Shown: positions 1-5,729 of the stretch, piece after piece
How positions within the stretch are numbered: the stretch's first letter is position 1
How the letters are laid out: each line of letters opens with the position of its first letter
Origin: an uncultured Flavobacteriales bacterium
GTDB taxonomy: Bacteria > Bacteroidota > Bacteroidia > Palsa-965
NCBI GenBank assembly: GCA_937974275.1
Contig: CALJIF010000027.1
Location: forward strand, 1 to 18,259
DNA length: 18,259 nucleotides
Direction of reading: 5' to 3'
Notes under the pieces: generated by a model
Database searches by the model: none
What the model was told of the DNA's origin: nothing
Seen by the model: the letters and a program-made list of their open reading frames with translations, nothing else
Translations under genes and position numbers: made by a program

Positions 1-146
1 TAGGTCGATCGAAGCCATTCATGTGTGTACTCGAAAGAAAAGAGTTCTTTTCCTCTCGTGTGAATTGCTGTTAGGATGCCCATTAGCTGCGGATTTTTCA
101 GCTTTTCCCAATGTGCATACACCAGTATTTCCTTTTTGGTACTCAT
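1..146 (-). CDS. hipA: HipA-family type II toxin kinase, N-terminal fragment (runs off left edge)
   Basis: Only the first 48 codons are in the window. The translation begins MSTKKEILVYAHWEKL and continues through NPQLMGIL, RGKELFSFEY and HEWLRST. The G-L-(x)n-RGKE-x-FSFEY-x-x-EWL pattern is typical of the N-terminal beta-barrel subdomain of HipA-like Ser/Thr kinases. In characterised members these phosphorylate a translation factor or tRNA synthetase and cause growth arrest. The ATG (146..144) overlaps the hipB stop as ATGA, so translation is probably coupled to the antitoxin. The order antitoxin then toxin matches known hipBA operons. The kinase catalytic residues lie outside the window, so activity cannot be judged. 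Family call is from recalled motif likeness plus the hipB context. Confidence 0.8.
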   Translation of the reverse strand, partial: MSTKKEILVYAHWEKLKNPQLMGILTAIHTRGKELFSFEYTHEWLRST

Positions 147-439
147 TCTTTTCTCTTTTTCGGAGCGCGTTTTTTGACTTGCAACTCCGCGTCCTGCAAC
201 TTTCTACCAAGCACATCGTCCGCAGCTAATTTGACAATATCGTTTTCAAGACCTAGCACGAACAACACTTGACAATATATACCCATAGCAACAGCAGGTG
301 ATCCTTTCTCCACCTGCCATAAAGTAACTCTACTAATGTTCGCTCGCTCAGCTACCTGATCGCCGCTTAACTTTCTTCGTAACCGAGCTAACTTGATGTT
401 TTGCCCCAGTATGCTCAGCAGTTTCTTGGTTGAGGGCAT
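143..439 (-). CDS. hipB: HipB-like XRE-family antitoxin / autorepressor
   Basis: 98-aa DNA-binding protein. A Cro/C1-type helix-turn-helix lies at about residues 11-66 (LGQNIKLARLRRKLS, then DQVAERANISRVTLWQVEKG), followed by the LGLEND segment usual in HipB-like proteins and a very basic tail (KKRAPKKRKE). In known systems HipB binds HipA and represses the operon. The frame is open further upstream, with a TTG at 484 and an ATG at 472. I chose the ATG at 439 because a TATTTTTG -7 box at 489-482 predicts transcription starting near 475, which would make the 472 start almost leaderless, and because an operator-like palindrome covers 472. The stop overlaps the hipA start (ATGA). The next upstream gene is more than 600 bp away, so this pair forms its own unit. 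Confidence 0.85.
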   Translation of the reverse strand: MPSTKKLLSILGQNIKLARLRRKLSGDQVAERANISRVTLWQVEKGSPAVAMGIYCQVLFVLGLENDIVKLAADDVLGRKLQDAELQVKKRAPKKRKE

Positions 440-468
440 TAATGTAGTGCGTCTATTCTTTATAATGC

Positions 469-511
469 TCATAATTATGAACAAAAATAGGTAAAATATT
501 CATAATAATGA
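469..511. promoter_or_regulatory. Paired palindromic operator candidate for HipB
   Basis: TCATAATTATGA (469-480) is a perfect 12-bp palindrome. TCATAATAATGA (500-511) is the same element with one change, and both are followed by A. Their centres are 31 bp apart, about three helical turns, and the hipBA -7 box lies between them. This is the layout expected for cooperative autorepression by a dimeric HTH antitoxin. The region is AT-rich, so chance palindromes are possible, but matching half-sites at helical spacing over the promoter argue for function. Confidence 0.5.
482..489 (-). promoter_or_regulatory. Bacteroidota-type -7 box of the hipBA promoter
   Basis: On the minus strand this reads TATTTTTG, an exact match to the TAnnTTTG consensus. 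A TTTC 20 nt upstream could serve as a weak -33 element (consensus TTTG). A start about 7 nt downstream gives a leader of roughly 35 nt to the ATG at 439. Inferred from motif only. Confidence 0.5.
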
Positions 512-630
512 AATATAAATACCTGCACTTCATCTGTCTTGTAAAGAAAAGCCTTTCGTTACTGTTGGTGCATAAAACTTTACAAGCGTGTAGTACTCTG
601 CACTTCATGTGAGCTTCCTCTGGAGAACAT

Positions 631-660
631 GCCGCAGGTGATTTTAAGTGACACCAAGCA
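631..660 (+). repeat. Dispersed repeat, copy A (most diverged)
   Basis: Reads GCCGCAGGTGATTTTAAGTG followed by ACACCAAGCA. It shares the core GCAGGTGATTT-n-AAGT-n-ACAC with copies B (787-816) and C (976-1005), all in the same orientation. It lies in non-coding DNA upstream of hipBA. Confidence 0.45.
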
Positions 661-786
661 AACAAAAACGCATACAATCCCCTTTAAACGAAATTTTTAT
701 TGGTGCTTGCTATTCCGGATACGCCCGTAAGTGGAATTAAATGAAGTGATAATCCATTCAAAAACAATACGATGCAGCTTTGAATA

Positions 787-816
787 GTGGCAGGTGATTT
801 AGAGTTACACGACCAG
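787..816 (+). repeat. Dispersed repeat, copy B
   Basis: Reads GTGGCAGGTGATTTAGAGTT followed by ACACGACCAG. It matches copy C at nearly every position of GTGGYAGGTGATTTAG...TTACACGACC, differing by a 1-nt length change after ATTTAG. The copies start 156 and 189 bp apart. The style resembles transposase-binding repeats at insertion-sequence ends, but no transposase is visible here. Confidence 0.6.
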
Positions 817-855
817 TTTGGCTCTCTCAGGTTAACGAGCAATACGAGCGGAATT

Positions 856-920
856 AACATCACTTTTCAACATCACTTGCTAACATCACTTGCTAACATC
901 GGTTTTTAACATCAGTTGTT
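856..920 (+). repeat. 13-bp tandem repeat, five phased units
   Basis: Five consecutive 13-bp units start at 856, 869, 882, 895 and 908, and each begins AACATC. Units 2 and 3 are identical (AACATCACTTGCT). Unit 1 ends CACTTTTC, unit 4 CGGTTTTT and unit 5 AGTTGTT. An AT-rich stretch (921-950, TAAATATATAATTG onward) follows directly. The exact 13-bp phasing in non-coding DNA is clear. Function is unknown: a slippage minisatellite or an iteron-like protein-binding array are both possible. Confidence 0.85.
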
Positions 921-975
921 TAAATATATAATTGAAATATGTAATTATAAAAACAGCAGGATTTGGTTATAAAAT

Positions 976-1005
976 GTGGTAGGTGATTTAGTTTACACGA
1001 CCGCC
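976..1005 (+). repeat. Dispersed repeat, copy C
   Basis: Reads GTGGTAGGTGATTTAGTTTA followed by CACGACCGCC. It is the close relative of copy B and lies just past the distal end of the frame coming from the small membrane protein at 1117-1746. Possible remnant of a mobile-element end or a protein-binding repeat; not assignable to a named family from sequence alone. Confidence 0.6.
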
Positions 1006-1020
1006 CCGACATAGCATATC

Positions 1021-1116
1021 TCATTTCCCGAACAATTGTTTAATGCTATCAGGATACTGGACGATAACGCGTGTTTCTATAGGATCAAAATCGTCCCACG
1101 CAATATTGCCGGTAGT
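1021..1116 (-). other. Possible lost C-terminal tail beyond an in-frame TAA
   Basis: Reading on in the same frame after the TAA at 1119..1117 gives 31 codons to a TGA at 1023..1021. They include NIAWDDFDP, IETRVIVQYPDS and IKQLFGK. The composition (Asp-rich, a beta-strand-like IETRVIVQY) looks like real protein. This may be a tail cut off by a nonsense mutation. A stop-free run of this length can also arise by chance, so this is tentative. Confidence 0.3.
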
Positions 1117-1746
1117 TTAAAAGTTGTATCTCCCCGGTATTCGTAAGCCCTTAATCCAGTATGGTGACTTCGTCCAAAATCCGGGTGTATATAGATTGTA
1201 ATTATTAGTAAGAGTATATAAGTCAGCACGCATTTCTGTATTTTTTGTTGTGTCACTGCAGAATTCAATTTCACCATCAAGCTCGTGATATAATTTATTT
1301 CTTAATGTTTCTTTTAATTTATTCTTTGATTGGAATAGTTGATACATTCCAATATCGAATTGAAATATCTTCCACATAGAACTTGTGTCATATCTGTATC
1401 CGGCAATGTACACACCATTTAGAGGCCTATATTCGTTGTCGATTTTCTTATCTGCAGAATCAAACTCAAGTATGATCGTGCCAATAAATTTAGTTCTTGT
1501 CGAGTCGTAAAAAATAGTATCAATTATTGGTTTAGGATAAACAGCACCTGAAGCTCTTCCGCTTATAAACCACGGAACTTTTTGCTTTCCCCATTGATTT
1601 AGAGCATATTGAATTTGAATACTATCTCGTTTGGGTAGCACGTAATCGCTATGTTTGGGTATTGCCTCACGCACCTCATCGCAGCCCATACTAACCATGT
1701 GGACAACTGTTAGTACACTTATTATAAGTAGAATAATTGATTTCAT
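1117..1746 (-). CDS. Small exported or membrane-anchored protein of unknown function
   Basis: 209 aa, not recognised. It begins MKSIILLIISVLTVVHMVSM, a clear hydrophobic export segment, followed by G-C at residues 21-22 and an acidic stretch. SMGC resembles a lipobox but lacks the usual Leu at -3, so lipoprotein status is uncertain. The rest is polar and aromatic, rich in D, Y and T (YDSTRTKFIG, GYRYDTSSMW, ELDGEIEFCSD), fitting a periplasmic beta-rich domain. I chose the ATG at 1746, not the upstream in-frame start at 1785, because the latter overlaps the peptidase gene and this one puts the signal segment at the N-terminus. It lies 28 nt downstream of the M23 peptidase stop, so the two are probably co-transcribed. 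The frame continues for 31 coding-like codons beyond the TAA at 1117. Confidence 0.6.
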   Translation of the reverse strand: MKSIILLIISVLTVVHMVSMGCDEVREAIPKHSDYVLPKRDSIQIQYALNQWGKQKVPWFISGRASGAVYPKPIIDTIFYDSTRTKFIGTIILEFDSADKKIDNEYRPLNGVYIAGYRYDTSSMWKIFQFDIGMYQLFQSKNKLKETLRNKLYHELDGEIEFCSDTTKNTEMRADLYTLTNNYNLYTPGFWTKSPYWIKGLRIPGRYNF

Positions 1747-1774
1747 GTATGCCGGTTTATTTTTCACACTCCCC

Positions 1775-3160
1775 TCACTCCCCAAGCACCAACTTTCCCG
1801 ATTTAACCACTTCTGCCGAACCTCGCGTGATGCGGTACACGTACAAACCTGCCGGTACCGGAAGCGGTAAGGTGGTGCGGCCGGATTGGAGCGAAACAGT
1901 GTACAATAATTGTCCGTTCAAATTGTACAATTCGAATTGTGCGGGTGGTGTTGTTGTTTCTAATATAACTTCAACCTGACCGGAACTTGGATTAGGAAAT
2001 ACCTGAACGCCGGTGTTAGCGTCTGTTTCTTCCTGTGCCGTCATAGCGATGTAGAAGAAATGACTGTAGGTTTGGTTGTTGTATACAATGTCATATTTCC
2101 ATTGCCCGTAAGGCGCGTTGTTGCCTAAAATAATCCACCAGTACACATAGGCCGCATTGTAATTGGGCATGGTGTTGTTCCACGACCACGTGGTCCATAA
2201 GGTGTTATTGGGTTGATAGATGTTGACGGTAATTAAGTCCCCGGTATTCAAAAAACGGTAATACGACATGAGGTAAATGGTATCCAACTGACCGAAGTAG
2301 TTTTTTTCATTTTTCACATCGGGGGCAGAACAGGGATTGAAATTCGGGAGATGATCGTTGGTAGCGATATGATTTAATGCGGCATCAAAGTACGCGTGTT
2401 GATTTTGCCACCAGCTTACACTGTTCATGGTGTTGCAAGTTCCCGCATACGGATCGATAAGATTGTTTCCTGCATCGTACACTTCAAAATGCAAATGCGG
2501 TCCTGTTGAATTGCCCGAACTACCTACTACGCCTAGGTATTCGCCTTGGGCTACCGATTGCCCTACAGTTTTTGTAGTTAGTGTTCCGGCTTTCATGTGT
2601 CCGTACCAGGCTACAGAACCGTCGCTGTGCTGCACGTAAACAGCATTCCAATTGTTATTATTAAATGTGCAACTGCGATCGAAATTACCATCGGATTTGT
2701 AGAGTATGGTTCCTGCTGCAGCGGCTACAATTTCTACATCGTTGCTATCCATTTTATTCCACGAAAAGGGCCACAGAAAATAATCGGTGCCTTTGTGGTT
2801 GTACCCGGAAGGCGTGTCGTACGTGCGTTGTCCGCAATTGTAGTCGGTCAATTGATTCGGGAAAGCGGGATTGTGATCTACATGACCGGAAATGGAATGA
2901 TAACCGTATTCATTCACACCTGTGCGTAACTGCAAAGGCCAGGCAAAAAGTACCAATGCATTTTGATCCGGAGGAGGCAGCAGTTGTTCCGCGAGCAGTT
3001 GTGTGCGCATGCTGTCGAGTGTGTTCATGATTTGCGCACGGTGCACATCGGATAAACATTCCGTATGCTGCACCTGATGCGGAACCACGACAGGAGCACT
3101 GTTCTGAGCGCCGATTACCCCGTATAACAACAGGAAGACGATAGTGAAGCGTTTATGCAT
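1775..3160 (-). CDS. Secreted M23-family metallopeptidase with T9SS C-terminal sorting domain
   Basis: 461 aa. A signal peptide covers about residues 1-18 (hydrophobic FTIVFLLLYGVIGA, then Q). The LytM/M23 zinc site is complete: H122 and D126 in NHKGTDY, H188 in WYGHMK, and H222/H224 in GPHLHFEV. M23 enzymes usually cleave peptide crosslinks in peptidoglycan or, in secreted forms, foreign cell walls. The catalytic part ends near 240; about 280-375 is an aromatic, probably beta-sandwich linker domain. Residues 384-461 match a type A T9SS sorting domain: VFPNPSSG, ELYNLNGQLL, PAGLYVYRI and a final KSGKLVL. The protein should therefore be carried across the outer membrane by type IX secretion and released or attached at the surface. 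It is probably first in an operon with the small exported protein 28 nt downstream. Confidence 0.92.
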   Translation of the reverse strand: MHKRFTIVFLLLYGVIGAQNSAPVVVPHQVQHTECLSDVHRAQIMNTLDSMRTQLLAEQLLPPPDQNALVLFAWPLQLRTGVNEYGYHSISGHVDHNPAFPNQLTDYNCGQRTYDTPSGYNHKGTDYFLWPFSWNKMDSNDVEIVAAAAGTILYKSDGNFDRSCTFNNNNWNAVYVQHSDGSVAWYGHMKAGTLTTKTVGQSVAQGEYLGVVGSSGNSTGPHLHFEVYDAGNNLIDPYAGTCNTMNSVSWWQNQHAYFDAALNHIATNDHLPNFNPCSAPDVKNEKNYFGQLDTIYLMSYYRFLNTGDLITVNIYQPNNTLWTTWSWNNTMPNYNAAYVYWWIILGNNAPYGQWKYDIVYNNQTYSHFFYIAMTAQEETDANTGVQVFPNPSSGQVEVILETTTPPAQFELYNLNGQLLYTVSLQSGRTTLPLPVPAGLYVYRITRGSAEVVKSGKLVLGE

Positions 3161-3241
3161 GCGATGTAATGATTAGTTATTGATGCAGAAATTTACACCA
3201 AAAAGTGGTAGCCTCGTATGGAAAAGGATTGTACGTGAGTA

Positions 3242-3272
3242 TTTGATATTTGCCTCGCAATGGTCATATTTA
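3242..3272 (+). promoter_or_regulatory. Possible promoter of the TerB-like gene
   Basis: TTTG at 3242-3245 fits a -33 element, and 19 nt later CATATTTA (3265-3272) is a partial match to TAnnTTTG (two mismatches). The predicted start near 3279 leaves about 36 nt before the ATG at 3315. Motif-based and weak. Confidence 0.3.
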
Positions 3273-3314
3273 CATCGTAGTTATTACCTTCACTTCATTA
3301 ATTAGTAGTACAGC

Positions 3315-3677
3315 ATGGCACATAAACTGAATAAACCCATTGCAGGTTATCATTTGTTGATGATTCTATCGCAGGTGGATGGTGAATTTCCGGTAGCGGA
3401 AGGAGAAGTGATCATTCGTTATCTGGATGAAAATTTTCCGATACACGTGAATTTGGATGATGAGTTTGATACGTTGGCTTCTTTGTCGAAAGACAAGTAC
3501 ATGAGTCATTTCATTACCGCCATGAACGATTTTTATGAAGATTCCACACCGGAAGAACGCGATCATTTTCTGGACTTTGCGGTGAAGCTGGTAAAGGCGG
3601 ACGATAAAATTACGCGCGAGGAAAATGAATATTTAACGGCTCTGTTTAATGCCTGGGTACCCGAGTACGAGGAATAA
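3315..3677 (+). CDS. TerB-like (tellurite-resistance-type) cytoplasmic protein
   Basis: 120-aa helical protein without signal peptide. It carries the two pseudo-symmetric acidic motifs of the TerB/DjlA-like family: VDGEF at residues 21-25 near the first helix pair, and ADDKITREE at 95-103 in the second half. In this fold the acidic residues are thought to bind metal ions. The family is widespread, and its role outside stress-response ter operons is poorly defined, so resistance should not be assumed. No other ter gene is nearby. It is a single-gene unit, with a divergent promoter region towards the M23 peptidase on its left and a strong terminator right after its stop. The start is the only good ATG at the head of the frame. 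Confidence 0.75.
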   Translation: MAHKLNKPIAGYHLLMILSQVDGEFPVAEGEVIIRYLDENFPIHVNLDDEFDTLASLSKDKYMSHFITAMNDFYEDSTPEERDHFLDFAVKLVKADDKITREENEYLTALFNAWVPEYEE

Positions 3678-3698
3678 GTTTTAAAATATTTTACACCG

Positions 3699-3738
3699 AA
3701 CCGCAGTTTGTAAATAGGTTACATTCTGCGGTTTTTTC
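3699..3738 (+). terminator. Rho-independent terminator after the TerB-like gene
   Basis: Perfect 8-bp stem AACCGCAG (3699-3706) / CTGCGGTT (3726-3733), followed by a T-rich run. The 19-nt loop contains an inner GTAA/TTAC pairing. It sits 21 nt after the TerB-like stop and about 26 nt before the next ATG, separating that gene from the downstream unit. Confidence 0.85.
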
Positions 3739-3763
3739 TTTGTCTTCATCAAACTGATCTCGT

Positions 3764-3946
3764 ATGAAGACTTTATTTACCGAACGTCCCGAATGTAGAA
3801 TTGTTGCCTTTCGTGTGAAGCGCAGTGCGGCACCGAAAAGTTTTTTGTTGTTGCAGAATTCGTGCGGCAGCTGGGTAGCTCCGGTGCAATTGTGTGAAGG
3901 CATGCATCAGGCAGATGTGAGTGCATCATTAATTTATTTGAACTGA
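3764..3946 (+). CDS. Small basic protein of unknown function, coupled to the DnaA/Hda-like gene
   Basis: 60 aa, unrecognised. It is basic in the N-terminal half (ERPECRIVAFRVKRSAAPK) and has no signal peptide or clear DNA-binding motif. The stop (3944-3946) overlaps the start of the next gene as TGATG, the usual sign of translational coupling, which is the main reason to think it is real. It follows the terminator of the TerB-like gene by about 26 nt, so it starts a new transcription unit. It could instead be only a leader ORF that sets translation of the AAA+ protein. Length and lack of known homology limit confidence. Confidence 0.5.
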   Translation: MKTLFTERPECRIVAFRVKRSAAPKSFLLLQNSCGSWVAPVQLCEGMHQADVSASLIYLN

Positions 3947-4662
3947 TGAAGTACGAAGTTCCCGCGCATCATTTTTTGTTGGAGCAATTTTATCAGGATG
4001 ATTCTTCAGGTACTGATCGGTTGCGTTATGCGGTGTTGCAACGCGGTAAAGCATATTCGTTAATTATTGCGGAAGCGGCTGCGGGCAACGGAGTGACGCA
4101 TTCGTTATTAGGCGCGGCGGCGTTGTATCGTGAACGTTACGAAAATGAAACGGTTTGTTATGTTAATGCTGCAACACCTGTTGTTACAGATGCCGATGCG
4201 CTGCAGTTGTGTTCGTTGTTGGTAGTGGATGCATTCGATCGTTTGGACCGGCAGGATGTGTGGTTGCCGATTATTCGTGCACGCATGAAAGCAGGCAAGT
4301 TAACGTTGCTGGGCAGTCGCGATGTGTATGTGGACGTGTTGGAACAATTGTGTGCTTCGCCTGCGGGTGTGTTGCGTTTGAAGTGGACATTGCCTTCGCG
4401 TCGGTTGTTATATAAAATTCTTGCGCAACATGTTAATGTGCATGCAGAAAGTGAACATAGCGTTCCGGAATATTTGTTGTTTGCCATGGTTAGCAAGTCG
4501 CTGCCCGGCGTGGGAGAATACCTGCGCTGGGCCGACGATTTGTTGGGACAATTACACCGGGACAAAACACGATTGCAGCGTTCGACGGTGTTAACGGAAG
4601 CGGTGGTGAATCGTTCGTTTAAAAAATACAAAACGCGGATTACCGATAACGATCGAGCGTAG
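3946..4662 (+). CDS. Degenerate DnaA/Hda-like AAA+ domain protein
   Basis: 238 aa. The whole sequence follows the DnaA/Hda AAA+ order. A Walker A position lies at 44-52 (AAAGNGVTH), then VCYVNA at 70-75 (DnaA beta-2), Walker B LLVVDAFDRL at 91-100, the sensor I strand KLTLLGSRD at 118-126, LRLKWTLPSRR near 143-153, and a lid-type helical end (VPEYLLFAMVSK, EYLRWADDLLGQL). No domain IV DNA-binding helix-turn-helix follows, as in Hda and other DnaA-related regulators. The Walker A lysine is Val50, and the DnaA box VII arginine-finger position appears to be Gly (GVGEYLR where DnaA has NVRELEG). Nucleotide binding and ATPase activity are therefore doubtful. It may be a scaffold or regulator at replication initiation (inference). 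It overlaps the convergent WYL gene by 23 bp. Confidence 0.6.
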   Translation: MKYEVPAHHFLLEQFYQDDSSGTDRLRYAVLQRGKAYSLIIAEAAAGNGVTHSLLGAAALYRERYENETVCYVNAATPVVTDADALQLCSLLVVDAFDRLDRQDVWLPIIRARMKAGKLTLLGSRDVYVDVLEQLCASPAGVLRLKWTLPSRRLLYKILAQHVNVHAESEHSVPEYLLFAMVSKSLPGVGEYLRWADDLLGQLHRDKTRLQRSTVLTEAVVNRSFKKYKTRITDNDRA

Positions 4663-5644
4663 CCTGAAGGCGTCGCACCAGTTCGTCGCGTAGCGGTTGC
4701 GGCTGCAGGACGCGCACGTGTGTGTTGTAGGAGAGCAACAATTGAATTAAGTCTTCCGTAATTAACAAACGAAATTTAAACGTAGTGCCTGTTTCCTGTT
4801 CTTTGACTTTTTTCTGTGTAGCGTGCATGGGTTGACGCAACAACAATTTGCTCAGGATCGGAGAGCACCACAATTCAATGGTTTGGGGTTGTTCCGCATG
4901 TTCGGTAATGCCGATGCTGTAACGGAAAAACAAGTCCGGTTCGAAATCTTTTCGTTTTGTGAAGGAGTCGTTGGTGCTGTCTAATGTTGTAACGCGATCC
5001 AGTCCGAAGGTGCGAATGTCTTTCTTCTCCGGGCTCCATCCGATAAGATACCAGCGGGAACGGTATTCTTTCAACAAATACGGATGAATGCGATACCGAT
5101 TGAACGTATTTTTATAAATATTCTCGTAGGTAAATTCCAAAACGGTACGACTGCGAATCGCTTTCAGCACATCACTGATCCATTGCACACCGGAAGCCTG
5201 GTCATTGCTTTCGAAAAGAATGATTTTTTCCAGTTCGCGTTCTTTTTCACCTTCCGACCATTTTAACTTTTCATTGATTTTTCGGATGGAGTCGCGAAAT
5301 TGCGCAAATACGGGCAATCCGCTGTAGTTATCGAGTGTAGCAGCGGCATCTTTAAGTGCATCAATATCTTCTTCGCTAACGGGATGTTGCAGGATGGAAT
5401 AATTCGATTCGGTGTAATGATACCCTTTGTGTTTTTTACTGTATGCGATGGGTGCAAAAAAACCGAGTGTTTCGTCGAAGCGCATGGCGTGCATATCCTT
5501 ATCCACCATGGCAGCGGAAATTTGTCCCACTTTTTCTTCGATCAGTTCCAGCAGGCGTTCTTTGTCGGGATACGGACGGTATTTATTGTTCAATGCAGCG
5601 TCAATAACAAGATAACGACGCATGGCAGATTTATTTACAGGCAT
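4640..5644 (-). CDS. WYL-domain transcriptional regulator
   Basis: 334 aa. The N-terminal part (about 1-85, RRYLVIDAALNN, RLLELIEEKVG, YHYTESNYSI) is a winged helix-turn-helix of the DeoR/YafY-like type. A helical linker follows. The WYL domain is at about 160-225, with RIHPYLLKEYRSRWYLIGW (W198, Y199, L200) and FGLDRV. A WCX-type C-terminal segment (about 240-334) includes TIELWCSPIL and ends RRLQATLDRYR. WYL proteins sense ligands or nucleic acids and often control DNA-damage or defence genes. The frame is open 145 codons further upstream, but that stretch is antisense to rmuC and not protein-like, so MPVNK at 5644 is the start. It is divergent from rmuC across 85 bp, so a shared regulatory region is likely. 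Confidence 0.9.
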   Translation of the reverse strand: MPVNKSAMRRYLVIDAALNNKYRPYPDKERLLELIEEKVGQISAAMVDKDMHAMRFDETLGFFAPIAYSKKHKGYHYTESNYSILQHPVSEEDIDALKDAAATLDNYSGLPVFAQFRDSIRKINEKLKWSEGEKERELEKIILFESNDQASGVQWISDVLKAIRSRTVLEFTYENIYKNTFNRYRIHPYLLKEYRSRWYLIGWSPEKKDIRTFGLDRVTTLDSTNDSFTKRKDFEPDLFFRYSIGITEHAEQPQTIELWCSPILSKLLLRQPMHATQKKVKEQETGTTFKFRLLITEDLIQLLLSYNTHVRVLQPQPLRDELVRRLQATLDRYR

Positions 5645-5729
5645 GATTAAAGTTAAGGAGTTATTTATAAATCGGGTAGTATTCCTGCGCCGATGTTTTA
5701 CGATTAAGGGTGTATCTTTATAACACATT

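Larger units (their letters stand above)
512..1020. other. Non-coding stretch between hipBA and the peptidase operon
   Basis: All six frames are interrupted and none gives a recognisable protein. The region is AT-rich and contains the three dispersed repeats, the 13-bp tandem array, and a 7-bp inverted repeat ATAGCAT/ATGCTAT (1011-1017 and 1043-1049) flanking the perfect palindrome AACAATTGTT (1031-1040). The DNA looks like decayed accessory sequence. Confidence 0.6.

Noticed and set aside
453..677. 74-codon minus-strand frame upstream of hipB
   Set aside because: Composition is not protein-like, it overlaps the hipBA operator and promoter, and it contains dispersed repeat copy A.
856..920. 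CRISPR array
   Set aside because: Units are only 13 bp and directly adjacent with no spacers, and no cas gene is present.
1011..1049. Terminator from the ATAGCAT/ATGCTAT inverted repeat
   Set aside because: The stem is only 7 bp with a 25-nt loop, and no T-run follows on either strand.
3315..3677. Tellurite resistance determinant
   Set aside because: Only a lone TerB-like fold is present; no terC, terD or related genes are in the window.
3707..3742. Promoter for the 60-aa/AAA+ unit from two TTTG elements
   Set aside because: The spacing (about 24 nt) is too long and the downstream element lacks the TA of TAnnTTTG.
4158..4631. 157-codon minus-strand frame inside the DnaA/Hda-like gene
   Set aside because: Antisense shadow with Ser/Thr/Asn/Cys-rich low-complexity translation; the plus strand shows clear AAA+ motifs.
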